DNA from: Aeoliella mucimassa
GTDB lineage: Bacteria; Planctomycetota; Planctomycetia; Pirellulales; Lacipirellulaceae
Reading direction: 5' to 3'
Assembly (NCBI RefSeq): GCF_007748035.1
Contig: NZ_CP036278.1
Span: 4,154,001-4,218,000, forward strand
Length of the DNA stretch: 64,000 bases
The position numbers and the translations under genes are program-made. Below, in pieces: positions 18,180 through 27,333 of the stretch. The stretch's first letter is position 1. The number at the start of each line of letters is the position of its first letter. A model generated the notes under the pieces. It ran no database searches. It was not told the DNA's origin and was given only the letters and a program-made list of their open reading frames with translations.

Positions 18180-19412
18180 ATGCGCGAAGCTTTGGTGCTG
18201 ATTGCTTTGATTGCGGGAACGATGGCGTGCTCGTCTGCCGATGCGCAGATGCTGGCGGAAGATGCTGAGCGACTGGTCGTTACCCGCGACACTCCATTTG
18301 GCGAACTCAAACCAGGCAGCGATATCACCGAAGCCCTGCAATGGGCTTGCGACCAATACTCCAACAATCAGCTCCCACTCTCTATCCCATCGGGGCGTTG
18401 GAAGATCTCGAAGACCATTCGGCTCCCGGTAATGGCGGGCTTCGTGCTGCTTGGCGAAGGCATGCAGCATCCGAGCGAGATGCACATCAACTGGAAAGGC
18501 ACCGGCACCACGCTCCAATGGACCGGCGAAGCCGGCGGCGTGATGCTCGATTACTCGGCTTACCTCAGCACGATTGGCAATTTCACGCTGGTTGGCAAGT
18601 CGACCACTCGCGACTACTCGAAGCCTGGCAACCAGGCGAGCGTCGGCATCTTGATCAACAAGCGAGTCAAAGGGCTGGGGGTTGGCTCCGTGAAGTTTGC
18701 CCCCATGCTGATTGCCAACTGCGACACCGGCATTCAAAACGGCACCAGGAAGTTTGAAACAAACTGCGATAACCTCTTGTTTGAGTGGTTGGTCTTCAGC
18801 CAATGCAAAGTTGGTTTTCATGGAGTGAACAACCAAGGACTCGATATCATCTTTGAATACCTGAGTCTCTACGACAGGGTGGAAACGGGCATCCTTCTCC
18901 AAGGGGGTGGGCACCTGGTTGTTCAATCGGGGCTGACAACCTCCGAGGGAGTTTGGCTGAAAATCCCGGACACCAAGGGAGAAGGGGTTGGCAAAAACAA
19001 TGGCTATATTCGACTCTCCAATATTCAGATCGATGGCGAAGTGGGTCACGCGGTAACGATGATTGATTGCGAAGAACCTTATCGCATCCAGATCATTCTC
19101 GATGGCTGCCTTCGCGCGGGCGAATGGGTTTGGCCCGACGTGCCGCTTGCCAAGGTGTGCGGTGGCAACTTGCTTACCATTCGCAACTTCACCGGTTTCG
19201 CCGAAATCGTTGGCTCCAAAGGCCGAGATCGCACCCCGCTGGTGAGTCTCACCAATAGCCAACTGTGGGGCCACCGCTTCACCGGTGACCTGAAGGTGCG
19301 GGTGCGCGATTGCATGAGCAAAGAAGATGGCTGGTTCGACCTCGACTGGCCCGTGCCCTCTGAAGCGACTAACGAAACAGCCACCAACGAAGCCCCCGCG
19401 ACCTCGGATTGA
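18180..19412 (+). CDS. Secreted beta-helix protein (pectate-lyase-like fold)
   Basis: 410 aa from the ATG at 18180, which has AAAGGTGG 7-14 bases upstream; a TTG six bases earlier is too close to that site. Signal peptide about 1-22 (LIALIAGTMACSSADAQ). The body has the pattern of right-handed parallel beta-helices with an N-terminal pectate-lyase/P22-tailspike-like start: ITEALQWACDQYSNNQLPLS, then IPSGRWKISKTIRLP, then repeating short strands (GFVLLGEG, STIGNFTLVG, IIFEYLSLYDRV). It could bind or cleave a polysaccharide; no catalytic residues can be assigned with confidence. It follows the ABC permease and precedes the PfkB kinase by 9 bases. Confidence 0.7.
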   Translation: MREALVLIALIAGTMACSSADAQMLAEDAERLVVTRDTPFGELKPGSDITEALQWACDQYSNNQLPLSIPSGRWKISKTIRLPVMAGFVLLGEGMQHPSEMHINWKGTGTTLQWTGEAGGVMLDYSAYLSTIGNFTLVGKSTTRDYSKPGNQASVGILINKRVKGLGVGSVKFAPMLIANCDTGIQNGTRKFETNCDNLLFEWLVFSQCKVGFHGVNNQGLDIIFEYLSLYDRVETGILLQGGGHLVVQSGLTTSEGVWLKIPDTKGEGVGKNNGYIRLSNIQIDGEVGHAVTMIDCEEPYRIQIILDGCLRAGEWVWPDVPLAKVCGGNLLTIRNFTGFAEIVGSKGRDRTPLVSLTNSQLWGHRFTGDLKVRVRDCMSKEDGWFDLDWPVPSEATNETATNEAPATSD

Positions 19413-19421
19413 ACGACTCGA

Positions 19422-20387
19422 ATGGCGATGCATAAGACAACCGACGTGGTGGTGTGTGGTTCGTGTGTGGTCGATGTACTGATTCGTCCTGTTCCGCTCG
19501 ATCACCCCATTGGCGGAGGGCAACTGGTTCGCACCGAACCGATGCAACTCGCAACCGGCGGCATCGTATCAAACGCGGGAACCACGCTCGCCCGCCTGGG
19601 CGCCCAGGTCGCGGCATTCACTTACATGGGCGACGACGACTGGAACCACATGGTGCAGACCCGCTACGCAGCCGAGGGCATCGACACCTCGCGATTGCTG
19701 GTGCACCCCGATGCTCCTACGAGTACCACAGTGGTGCTCATCGACGAGGCTGGCGAGCGGACCTTTCTGCATGCGGTAGGTGCGCCGAAACTGCTCGACA
19801 AGCGGGCGTTCCTCAACAACCTCGATCTCTTTGCCAGCAGTCAGGCGATGCTGCTGGGTTACTTCTCGTTGCTGCCGAATCTGCAACACGACCTGCCCGA
19901 GGTTCTTGCGGCCATACAAGAGGTGAACTGCTTGACCGCGATGGATGCGGCGGGCACCGGCGGAACGCTCGACGACCTCCTTCCTTCGCTTCCCCACCTC
20001 GACGTGTACGTCCCCAGCTTCAAGGAAGCGAGCCATCAAACCGCCGAGACCGATCCGGAGCGAATCGTCGCTACCTATCGTCAGGCGGGAGCCACTGGTG
20101 TGGTCGGCGTAAAGCTCGGTAGCGAAGGTGCGTTGCTGTGCGACCGCGATGGCACGCTGCACGAAATCGCCCCCGTGACTCCCCCCGGACCGGTGGTCGA
20201 TACCACCGGCGCAGGCGACTGTTTCGTCGGTGGACTCTTGAATGGTTTGCTCCGCGACATGCCGCTGCCCGAAGCGGGACGGTTGGCCGCTGCCTGTGGT
20301 GCGCAATGCGTGACAGCGTTGGGGGCAACCACCGCGATTGGCGACTTTGCCACGACCGCCGAACTCGCTGGGCTGCCTGCGTACTAA
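19422..20387 (+). CDS. PfkB-family carbohydrate kinase
   Basis: 321 aa. Ribokinase fold: N-terminal substrate loop VVVCGSCVVDVLIRP and GGIVSNAGTTLARLGAQV, and the C-terminal ATP/catalytic signature VVDTTGAGDCFVGGLLNG with the catalytic Asp. The likely substrate is a sugar or nucleoside; it cannot be fixed from the sequence. The start ATG at 19422 lies 9 bases after the previous stop, so translation is probably coupled to the beta-helix gene. A second ATG at 19428 is possible. Confidence 0.9.
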   Translation: MAMHKTTDVVVCGSCVVDVLIRPVPLDHPIGGGQLVRTEPMQLATGGIVSNAGTTLARLGAQVAAFTYMGDDDWNHMVQTRYAAEGIDTSRLLVHPDAPTSTTVVLIDEAGERTFLHAVGAPKLLDKRAFLNNLDLFASSQAMLLGYFSLLPNLQHDLPEVLAAIQEVNCLTAMDAAGTGGTLDDLLPSLPHLDVYVPSFKEASHQTAETDPERIVATYRQAGATGVVGVKLGSEGALLCDRDGTLHEIAPVTPPGPVVDTTGAGDCFVGGLLNGLLRDMPLPEAGRLAAACGAQCVTALGATTAIGDFATTAELAGLPAY

Positions 20388-20444
20388 CGCAGAGATTTCG
20401 CGTTGCTCTATCACGGTACTCGTTGCGCCGCTATCTTCTAGACT

Positions 20445-21062
20445 ATGGCTGCTAATCAACCGACCCATCGCACGTTCCCCGCCTTGCACATCGAACTGCC
20501 CACTTGGGTACCCGCGATGCTGCCACCTGCGGAACATCGCTACGCGACGTTGGCCGATCGCATGCAGTTGGTCGTCGAACTGTCGCATCGCAACGTGCAA
20601 CATGGCGGTGGCCCGTTCGGGGCGGCCATCTTTGATGCGAAGGAGCAAACGTTGCTCGCGCCGGGTGTGAACATCGTGGTGCCGACGAAATGGTCGGGCG
20701 CGCATGCCGAGATGGTTGCGATGGCGATCGCCCATCAAATACTTGAGACGCATGATCTTGGTTCGATCGAGAACTCCGAATACGAACTGGTGACCAGCTG
20801 CGAGCCTTGCTCGATGTGCTACGGGGCGACTCCCTGGTCGGGGGTCAAACGACTGGTCTGCGCTGCCAGAGAGGAAGACGCCGAAGCGATCGGCTTCGAC
20901 GAAGGCCCCAAGCCAAGCGACTGGGTCGCTGGTTTGGAGTCGCGCGGCATCCAAGTGGTTCGCGACCTGATGCGCAACGACGCCAAGCGGGTGCTCCAGG
21001 GGTACGCAACCGGCGGGGGTACCATCTACAATGGCCGCAGCGGCGGGCGCTCGCCTCGGTAG
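20445..21062 (+). CDS. Cytidine/guanine-deaminase-like zinc hydrolase
   Basis: 205 aa. The zinc site of the CDA/tRNA-adenosine-deaminase superfamily is intact: HAEMVAMAIA (His ligand and catalytic Glu) and CEPCSMCYGA (two Cys ligands). HGGGPFGAAIFDAKEQTLL is the substrate-side loop. The wider C-terminal part after residue 130 resembles guanine deaminases more than TadA, but the substrate is inference. It lies about 57 bases after the PfkB kinase and 52 before the aminotransferase. Confidence 0.85.
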   Translation: MAANQPTHRTFPALHIELPTWVPAMLPPAEHRYATLADRMQLVVELSHRNVQHGGGPFGAAIFDAKEQTLLAPGVNIVVPTKWSGAHAEMVAMAIAHQILETHDLGSIENSEYELVTSCEPCSMCYGATPWSGVKRLVCAAREEDAEAIGFDEGPKPSDWVAGLESRGIQVVRDLMRNDAKRVLQGYATGGGTIYNGRSGGRSPR

Positions 21063-21113
21063 TGTCGGTCGATTCGTTTCGTTTGCTTGCTTCGCAATTC
21101 CCCAGGCTGTGAT

Positions 21114-22238
21114 ATGTCGACATTGCCCGCTCCGCTCGAACTCCCCACTCGCTTGCTCCATGGCCCGGGACCTTCGCCGGTTCCCGAGTCGGTGCTGGCC
21201 GCGCTCGCGAAGCCGACCATTGGGCATATGGATCCCGAGTTCATGCGGGTGATGAACGAAGTCCGCGAGATGCTGCAAGCGGTGTTCGAAACCGAAAACC
21301 AAATGACGCTGGCCTGTAGCGGCACCGGTTCGGCCGGCGCCGAAATGGTGGCTTTGAATCTCGTGGAGCCGGGCGATCGTTGTTTGGTGTGTGTGCATGG
21401 GGTATTTGGTGGCAGGTTTGCCGAAAAATGTCGTCGTGCAGGGGGTGAGGTCACCACGATCGAAGCCGAGTGGGGGCAAGCATTCGATCAAGCCGAAGTG
21501 ATCGCTCGCATCCACGAACTGCAACCGAAGCTGGTGATGATCGTGCATGCCGAGACCTCGACCGGCGTGCTGCAACCGATCGACCAACTCGCCGACGCCG
21601 CCCACCAGCACGACGCGTTGCTGGTAGTTGATTGCGTTACTTCGCTCGGCGGCTTGCCGGTGCGGGTTGACCATCATGGCATCGACGCAGCCTTCAGCGG
21701 CACGCAAAAGTGCCTCTCCTGCCCTCCCGGCTTGGCGCCGGTCACGCTGTCGGAGCGAGCGATGCACCGAGTGACGAACCGCAAGTCGCCGGTACGAAGC
21801 TGGTATCTCGATTTGTCGTTGGTCGGTAACTACTGGACCGGCTCGCGGGCTTATCATCATACGGCTCCGGTGAATATGAATTACGCTTTGCATGAATCAC
21901 TGCGACTAATCCTGGAAGAGGGTCTCGATGCTCGCTACGAGCGGCACCAATCGGCGCATCAGCTTTTGAAACAACAACTCGAACAGCGAGACTTTGCGTA
22001 CGCGTCCGATCCGGAGCACTCGCTGCCGATGCTCAACTTGATTCGCGTGCCCGAGGAAGTAGCCGACGAAGCGGCAGTTCGCCGACAGTTGCTCACAGAG
22101 CATGGCATCGAAATCGGCGGCGGGCTCGGCAAGTTTGCTGGCGTTTGCTGGCGCGTGGGTCTCATGGGGCATGGCGCCCGCGAGGCGAATGTCTCCGCGA
22201 TTGTCGAAGCACTCGATGCGGTGATGCCAGCAAACTAG
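21114..22238 (+). CDS. Class V aminotransferase, alanine--glyoxylate type
   Basis: 374 aa from the ATG at 21114 (MSTLPAPLELPTRLLHGPGP). PLP enzyme, fold type I. The start matches the serine--pyruvate / alanine--glyoxylate family (LLHGPGPSPVPESVLAALA, then GHMDPEF). The PLP Lys is in AFSGTQKCLSCPPGLAPV, and the Asp pairing with the pyridine N is in LLVVDCVTSLGG. The role is transfer of an amino group between small 2-oxo acids (glyoxylate, pyruvate). It is the last gene of the plus-strand run; the following 570 bases hold hairpins and a terminator. Confidence 0.92.
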   Translation: MSTLPAPLELPTRLLHGPGPSPVPESVLAALAKPTIGHMDPEFMRVMNEVREMLQAVFETENQMTLACSGTGSAGAEMVALNLVEPGDRCLVCVHGVFGGRFAEKCRRAGGEVTTIEAEWGQAFDQAEVIARIHELQPKLVMIVHAETSTGVLQPIDQLADAAHQHDALLVVDCVTSLGGLPVRVDHHGIDAAFSGTQKCLSCPPGLAPVTLSERAMHRVTNRKSPVRSWYLDLSLVGNYWTGSRAYHHTAPVNMNYALHESLRLILEEGLDARYERHQSAHQLLKQQLEQRDFAYASDPEHSLPMLNLIRVPEEVADEAAVRRQLLTEHGIEIGGGLGKFAGVCWRVGLMGHGAREANVSAIVEALDAVMPAN

Positions 22239-22292
22239 TTCGTCATAGGCATTCCCTCCAACCACCGCGCCAGCCGAATTGGCTGCCTGGCG

Positions 22293-22532
22293 TTTTGCCC
22301 CCAGTCGCATCGGGTGGGGGCAGCTCACTGCCGTAGTAACTCGTTACCCAACAACGGTTTACGATTTTGCCCCCACTTGCCAATTCGCGAAAACGATTCG
22401 TGGGGGCAAAACTCTCGGTCAGCCGGCTTTTGAGATTTACGTAACCTACTTGCATCACTGCACTTACGACAACCGCCGAGAACTGCCCTCGCGCGATTGT
22501 GCCCCCGCCCGATCGCGAGTGGGGGCAAAACC
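22293..22532. repeat. Three tandem palindromes with GCCCCC/GGGGGC arms
   Basis: Three stem-loops share the arms TTTTGCCCCC and GGGGGCAAAA or close variants: 22293-22323, 22364-22412 (arms TTTTGCCCCCAC and GTGGGGGCAAAA) and 22499-22532 (GCCCCCGC and GTGGGGGCAAAA). The loops differ in length and sequence (about 9, 25 and 11 bases), so the arms are what is conserved. They are spaced roughly 40-90 bases apart downstream of the aminotransferase. They may be a REP-like intergenic element or a processing/termination array; nothing in the window encodes an obvious partner. Confidence 0.6.
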
Positions 22533-22686
22533 GCGACGAACAGCACCGCGAAATCACCTCGACGATGCTCGCGCACGCGCAGCGCACTCGCCAAGTCAGC
22601 GGATGATGATCGTTTGTATCGTAGTTGTTTCGCTTGAGCATCCCCCTATTAGAACAAGCTGTAGCGCCGATTCAACAACTATTTTT

Positions 22687-22736
22687 GGCCACCCCCCATC
22701 CGAAGTAGTGACGCTGAGAGGCTCGATGGGGTGGCC
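22687..22736. terminator. Long inverted repeat between convergent genes
   Basis: GGCCACCCCCCATC pairs with GATGGGGTGGCC about 24 bases later. It lies between the plus-strand aminotransferase and the minus-strand GH127-like gene. A T-run precedes it on the plus strand, so it would serve the minus strand only weakly as a classical terminator; it may act as a bidirectional transcript barrier. Confidence 0.45.
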
Positions 22737-22750
22737 GAATCTAACAGCGC

Positions 22751-22790
22751 AAAAGGGGGTCTACGGCACCTACCTTTGCCGCAAACCCCC
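22751..22790 (-). terminator. Rho-independent terminator of the GH127-like gene
   Basis: On the minus strand, GGGGGTTTGCGGCA pairs with TGCCGTAGACCCCC (with a few mismatches) and is followed by TTTT. It lies 20-59 bases beyond the stop of the gene that ends at 22810. Confidence 0.65.
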
Positions 22791-22809
22791 GAAAGCATTC
22801 CACGAGTCA

Positions 22810-25800
22810 CTAGGAATGCTTCGCGCGTACCGCCAACAGGGCGATGCCGATGATGGTGAGTAGCACCGAGTGAGGCTCCGGCACGTGGCTCTGCTCGACA
22901 CTTGAAGTTGGTAACGCGCGGCCAAATTGATCGCGCCAGAGTTGGTAGTGCGAGTGATCGATCGCGCCGGTCAGCGTGCCAACGCTCGGCAGCGTGCCAG
23001 CGGGACTGCCAAGATGGTCGCGCCACACGGTGTAGTCGCCGAGGTTCACGACACCATCTCGATTGAAGTCGCCCGCCAGCCCGCTACCAACCGCGAGCAC
23101 CCCCGTGCTGAGTAAGGCCGAAGTATCCCAGGCCAGATCCGCGGATAACGGTGGAAGCGCCCAGTCGATTTCACTCACTTCGCCCACCGAAGTGTCGAAC
23201 GCAAGTACCTGCCAACTATCGCCGAAGCGAAACTCCAGGGAATCGATGCTGTCGCCCAGCGACACGTCGAGCATGACGTTATCGACCAGCGTGAGCGCGC
23301 CGGTGATCTCGAGCGTATCGCCCACGCCGGGCGATTGGAGTGTAAGCATTACCGTAGCGCCGCTGTCGAGGGTGAGGTCGCCAGCAATGCGGCCACTGCC
23401 CGTGAGTGTTGCGCCATCGGCGATGTGCGTATCACCACCCACTTCGCCACCACCCAGTAGCGATAGACGTTGACCGCTCGCAACGATAAACGCATCCGTC
23501 AGGCCCGAAGTATCGAGCGTTGCTCCCGAGGCGATGAAAATGCTCGACGACGAAGCGATCGAACCGTTGCCAACCAGCGAAAGGGTTCCGCTGGAAACAA
23601 TGGTTTGGCCCGTGTAGGTTTGCACTCCGCTCAGGGACTGACTCCCCGAACCGCGGATCTCGAGACTGCCCTGCCCGGAGATGGTGCCTTGAAACAGCGA
23701 TGCAGCCCCCTGCGGCGCGATGGTCAGGGTATTTCCTCCCGCCTGGCCCAACAGCACCTGACTACCAGGCTCGCCAGCGAGGGATCGGATGGTTTGATTC
23801 AGATTGTTCAGATCCAGCGTCGCGCCGGCCGCCACGACCACGTCGGTATCGCTGGGGAGCGAGCCGGTGCTGATTTCGCCTGGCAGGTCGGGGCTTTGGA
23901 TCGTGAAGCTCGTGAGCGGCACCGTGAACGCGCCGGACGCACTATTGGTATGCAACGAGAACACACCGAGGGTCAGATCACTCAGGCTGTTCAGTTCACT
24001 CAACTGCGAAGTGGGCGTGACATTCACTCCATTCACGGTAAGCGAAAACAGGCCGCCGATTCGGGCAAGCACCACTTCGAGTTCGCCGCCAGTCGCCGGG
24101 GCGCCGGCCGCGTTGTAGGCGAGGTTCGCGTCGTAGGGGGTTCCGCCCGCATTGTTCACTCCGAACGCCCCATGGTTGTCGATGGTCAGATAGCCGCCTC
24201 GGACCAATCGATTCGCGCTGTCGCCGACGAACACCCCATATTGGCGATAGTTCTGGGCGTCTGGCGAGTTCAGGAAGCTGGCGGTGATCGTAAAATCGGA
24301 GTCACCGCTCAGCCCAAGGTCGGAGAGGTTCACGCCAGGGGCTTCGATGTTCTGCAGATTGATGTCGCCATTGAAATCGGCCGGCCCGCCCGAGGTGATC
24401 TCGAGCACGCCCGCGTTTGTATCGAGTGCGAGCCGAGGATCGTTTGCCGCACTGGTGGTACCAGCAAGTCGCCGAGTGAATCCGGTACCCTGGCCATTCG
24501 CATCGTTGACAAGGCCACCTGCTTGGGTGAAATCGAGCGAGAACGCTCCCTGGCCGATACTGTTGGTGCCGAGCTGCAAGGTACCGGCTTCGACCACGGT
24601 TTGGCCTTGATAGGACTGCTCGCGAAGCACCGTGAGGGTGCCGGAACCTTGCTTCACCAAATTGCCTTCGCCTGAAATCGAGGTGGCGAGCGAAGTTTCG
24701 TCGCTACGGTTCAGTAATAGCGATGCGTTGTTCTCGAGCACCACGCTTCCCGTCCCCAGCGAACCGGTGGTGCCACCGTTGCCGATGGCCAGTTCGCCCT
24801 GCGACACCACCGTAGCCGAATGCGTGTTGGTGCCTAGCAACGTGACCCGCTGCGCGCCGGTCTTCACCAGTGTCGCGTCGCCGGAGATGTTGCCGCCGAT
24901 TACAATCGCCCCTTCGTGGGCGTCGATCGTATGCGTGCCGGACGTGAAGCGCAGATCGGCCTCGATGGTCTGAGTGTTCGTCGAGAGGTTCGTGATATTG
25001 CCGCTCAGTTGTAACCGGTTGCCAGCGAGCGTAAACGCGGCCGCATCGCTGAGGAACGAGAGGTGCTCGAACTCGGTATCGGCTGCGTAGTTGTTGTCGA
25101 CCGTGGTGGTCAGCGATCCAGCAAACGCCAGGCTATCGCCGGCCGTGGGGGCGAGGTCCCAGTTGGTGCCCTCCTGAAAGGTGTTCATTCCCCCGCCGCG
25201 CCAGGTGCGAGTTGCTTGGGGAGCGTTAAGTTGCCAATAGACCGAATACCGCTCGTGATGCGTTTCGTACATCGGTTTGAAGATGATGCCGGTCGCCTGA
25301 CCATCATCGTAGAGTTCGAAATGCAGCTCTTCTCCTTCGACCGGCACCAACCACGTTTCGGGATCGGCGTCGCTGGCGTCGATCGCTGGGACCGACGGAT
25401 CGGACACACCGCTGAAGTCCCAATCGTGGAGCGCCTGCTGGTCGCCCCCCGGCAACCCCGCGGTGCCAAGCTCGCCCGCCAAGAGCACCGCTCCGTAGTA
25501 CACGGATACCATATCGGGATCGTCGCGCGACCGTCGCAAATAAAGCCGCTTGTCGAAACTCACCTCGATTTCGTCGCCATCTTGCCACTCGCGATCGAGC
25601 GACAGATACTCCCCTCGATTTACCGGGCCTTCGTACGCCTGGCCGTTGATGGTGACCGTAACATCGCCAAACGCGTAGGAGGGAATCGCCACCTGCAAGT
25701 TCGCCTGCGTGAGCCCGTCGCTGCTCACCACCATGCGCATCGTCTCGTCGGCGGTAGTCGCATCGCCGTACTGCGTGAGCGTGATGCCTTTCTCTTGCCA

Positions 25801-27171
25801 GTCGACCTGGGCGGGCATGAACGAATTGACGAACAGCGAGTTCGCGTTCTTGAAAAACGCCATGGCCGCGTAGCGCGTGGGATTCTCCATGCCAGTTCCC
25901 GCACAGCACCAGAACGAACCATCGTGCACATGACCAGTGTGGTAGGTCTTAAAGTGACCAGGCTCCAGCGACATGAAATAAGTGGTTACCCCCTCGTGCG
26001 GATCGATCGAGGGGAGGATGTGATTGATCAAGGCGTTTTCGCTATAAGCGGCGTACTTGTACTCCGGCGATGCGGCGAAGAGTTGCTCGCTTAGCTTCAG
26101 CATGTTGTACACATTGCACGTTTCGGCGGTGTTCCAAGAGAGCAGCGCGCCGCCGGCGCCGGTCTCCTGCCCTGGCGTGCGGAAGTACTCGCCGTACGAA
26201 TTGCCACCCGTGGCGAACGTATGATCGCGAACCACGATGCTCCAGAAGTTCACCGCCGCGTCGGTGGCGTCCTGATCGCCGGCAATCTGGCCGTAGCGAG
26301 CCCACCCCACCGCTTGAGGAATGTGCGTGTTGGCGTGAATGCCATTCAGCACATCGTTGCCAGCGGCCAACTCGTTCATCAGCGAGCGATTGTTGAATAC
26401 GTCGGCTAGTTCCAGATAACTGGTCGCGCGGGGGTCACGGGCGTCGCTCGCTTTCACGGTCAAATCGGTCAGCAGTTCGTTCATCCCGCCGAACTCGCGC
26501 CCGGAGTTCACATGCGAAGTGACCATCTGGTTCACCACGTTCTGAGGCAAACCATCGACCCGATCGACAAAGTAGTCGCTCAATTCAAAGGCCACTTCGA
26601 GGGCTTGCTGATTGCCGGTGTAAGTGTGGGCGTCGTTAAGCCCCGCTAGCACCTTGTGAACCGTGTAGTACGGCACCCACGCATCGGGAAACGAGAGTTG
26701 ATTGTTCTCGAGCCGATCGAACAGCGTGCTGGGGAACGCCGACAAGTAGCCATTGTCGTTCATCGCGTCCTGCACCTCGGCCAGGCCGCTCACCACCTGA
26801 TCGACATGGTCGAGGTACGTTTGATTACCGGTGAGTGCCGCCATGCGCGAGGCAGCCGACAGATAGTGCCCGGTCGTGTGCCCACGGACGAAGCCGAACT
26901 CGTTGGCATCCCCCTCCCAACGCCCTTCGAGATCCAACGCCCCAGCAGGTTGAGGCAACCCCGCTTGCTGGCGAAACTCATACAGCAAGTCGTCGGGCGC
27001 GAAGAAACTGAGATAACCGGTCGGACCTTCCTGAAGGTCTTGCATCTGCTTGTAGTAGCTGCCATCAAGCAGTTGTACGGTGCCCGCCGCAAACGGGTCG
27101 ACCGACTGGGCAGCAACCACTTGCGAGAATCCGATCATCACAAGCAAGACGAGAGCGACACGCAAACGCAT
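22810..27171 (-). CDS. GH127-like glycoside hydrolase fused to beta-strand repeats, dockerin-like motif and PEP-CTERM
   Basis: 1,453 aa from the ATG at 27171. Signal peptide about 1-22 (VLLVMIGFSQVVAAQ). The catalytic module (about 25-620) matches DUF1680/GH127 beta-L-arabinofuranosidases: RGHTTGHYLSAASRMAALTG, YYTVHKVLAGLNDAH, ETCNVYNMLKLSEQLF near residue 350 and FWCCAGTGMENPTRY near 422, the conserved Glu and Cys region. Then come autotransporter-type beta-strand repeats (about 640-910: LVKTGAQRVTLLGTNTHSAT and similar), a jelly-roll-like stretch, more strand repeats (SGVQTYTGQTIVSSGTLSLV), a dockerin-like motif (GDFNRDGVVNLGDYTVWRDH) and a PEP-CTERM signal (VPEPHSVLLTIIG, hydrophobic helix, RAKHS). 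It is probably exported, held at the surface and active on arabinose-bearing glycans. Substrate linkage is inference. Confidence 0.85.
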   Translation of the reverse strand: MRLRVALVLLVMIGFSQVVAAQSVDPFAAGTVQLLDGSYYKQMQDLQEGPTGYLSFFAPDDLLYEFRQQAGLPQPAGALDLEGRWEGDANEFGFVRGHTTGHYLSAASRMAALTGNQTYLDHVDQVVSGLAEVQDAMNDNGYLSAFPSTLFDRLENNQLSFPDAWVPYYTVHKVLAGLNDAHTYTGNQQALEVAFELSDYFVDRVDGLPQNVVNQMVTSHVNSGREFGGMNELLTDLTVKASDARDPRATSYLELADVFNNRSLMNELAAGNDVLNGIHANTHIPQAVGWARYGQIAGDQDATDAAVNFWSIVVRDHTFATGGNSYGEYFRTPGQETGAGGALLSWNTAETCNVYNMLKLSEQLFAASPEYKYAAYSENALINHILPSIDPHEGVTTYFMSLEPGHFKTYHTGHVHDGSFWCCAGTGMENPTRYAAMAFFKNANSLFVNSFMPAQVDWQEKGITLTQYGDATTADETMRMVVSSDGLTQANLQVAIPSYAFGDVTVTINGQAYEGPVNRGEYLSLDREWQDGDEIEVSFDKRLYLRRSRDDPDMVSVYYGAVLLAGELGTAGLPGGDQQALHDWDFSGVSDPSVPAIDASDADPETWLVPVEGEELHFELYDDGQATGIIFKPMYETHHERYSVYWQLNAPQATRTWRGGGMNTFQEGTNWDLAPTAGDSLAFAGSLTTTVDNNYAADTEFEHLSFLSDAAAFTLAGNRLQLSGNITNLSTNTQTIEADLRFTSGTHTIDAHEGAIVIGGNISGDATLVKTGAQRVTLLGTNTHSATVVSQGELAIGNGGTTGSLGTGSVVLENNASLLLNRSDETSLATSISGEGNLVKQGSGTLTVLREQSYQGQTVVEAGTLQLGTNSIGQGAFSLDFTQAGGLVNDANGQGTGFTRRLAGTTSAANDPRLALDTNAGVLEITSGGPADFNGDINLQNIEAPGVNLSDLGLSGDSDFTITASFLNSPDAQNYRQYGVFVGDSANRLVRGGYLTIDNHGAFGVNNAGGTPYDANLAYNAAGAPATGGELEVVLARIGGLFSLTVNGVNVTPTSQLSELNSLSDLTLGVFSLHTNSASGAFTVPLTSFTIQSPDLPGEISTGSLPSDTDVVVAAGATLDLNNLNQTIRSLAGEPGSQVLLGQAGGNTLTIAPQGAASLFQGTISGQGSLEIRGSGSQSLSGVQTYTGQTIVSSGTLSLVGNGSIASSSSIFIASGATLDTSGLTDAFIVASGQRLSLLGGGEVGGDTHIADGATLTGSGRIAGDLTLDSGATVMLTLQSPGVGDTLEITGALTLVDNVMLDVSLGDSIDSLEFRFGDSWQVLAFDTSVGEVSEIDWALPPLSADLAWDTSALLSTGVLAVGSGLAGDFNRDGVVNLGDYTVWRDHLGSPAGTLPSVGTLTGAIDHSHYQLWRDQFGRALPTSSVEQSHVPEPHSVLLTIIGIALLAVRAKHS

Positions 27172-27248
27172 CGTGAGTGCCTGGTGCTGGGGTGATGGTT
27201 GATCGAGAAATAGCTCCAACAACGTTTACAACGAGGACGCAGTTCGAC

Positions 27249-27279
27249 AAAAGGGGCCCAGCCCAATGCGGGCCCCTTT
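27249..27279 (-). terminator. Rho-independent terminator of the small PEP-CTERM gene
   Basis: AAAGGGGCCC and GGGCCCCTTTT form a perfect stem of ten pairs with a 10-base loop. The T-run follows the stem on the minus strand, 55 bases after the stop at 27334. The matching A-run makes it potentially bidirectional. Confidence 0.75.
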
Positions 27280-27333
27280 CGGAGAGAGAGCGTTCGAACC
27301 ACACCGCTTCCAGTACTCGACTGGAGGGGGGCG

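Larger units (their letters stand above)
22239..22809. other. Intergenic region with three G-rich hairpins and terminators
   Basis: No credible gene here; frames on both strands follow repeated G/C blocks. It contains three short palindromes of related sequence (22293-22323, 22364-22412, 22499-22532), a longer inverted repeat (22687-22736) and the terminator of the minus-strand gene that ends at 22810. Confidence 0.75.

Noticed and set aside
16641-19547. 968-codon open frame on the minus strand, opposite the ABC permease and beta-helix genes
   Set aside because: It mirrors well-supported plus-strand genes, is His/Gln/Arg-rich with no family motif, and results from GC-skewed codon use in the real genes.
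19569-21893. 774-codon minus-strand frame opposite the kinase, deaminase and aminotransferase
   Set aside because: All three plus-strand genes carry intact catalytic motifs; the antisense frame has none.
22293-22532. Hairpin cluster considered as a CRISPR array
   Set aside because: The repeats are only arms of palindromes, spacing is irregular and no cas genes are present.
22279-22863. 194-codon plus-strand frame and minus-strand frames in the hairpin region
   Set aside because: They run through palindromic G/C blocks and a terminator, with no ribosome-binding site or family resemblance.
27285-27305. GTTCGAACC considered as a tRNA T-arm
   Set aside because: No acceptor, anticodon or D-arm can be built around it.
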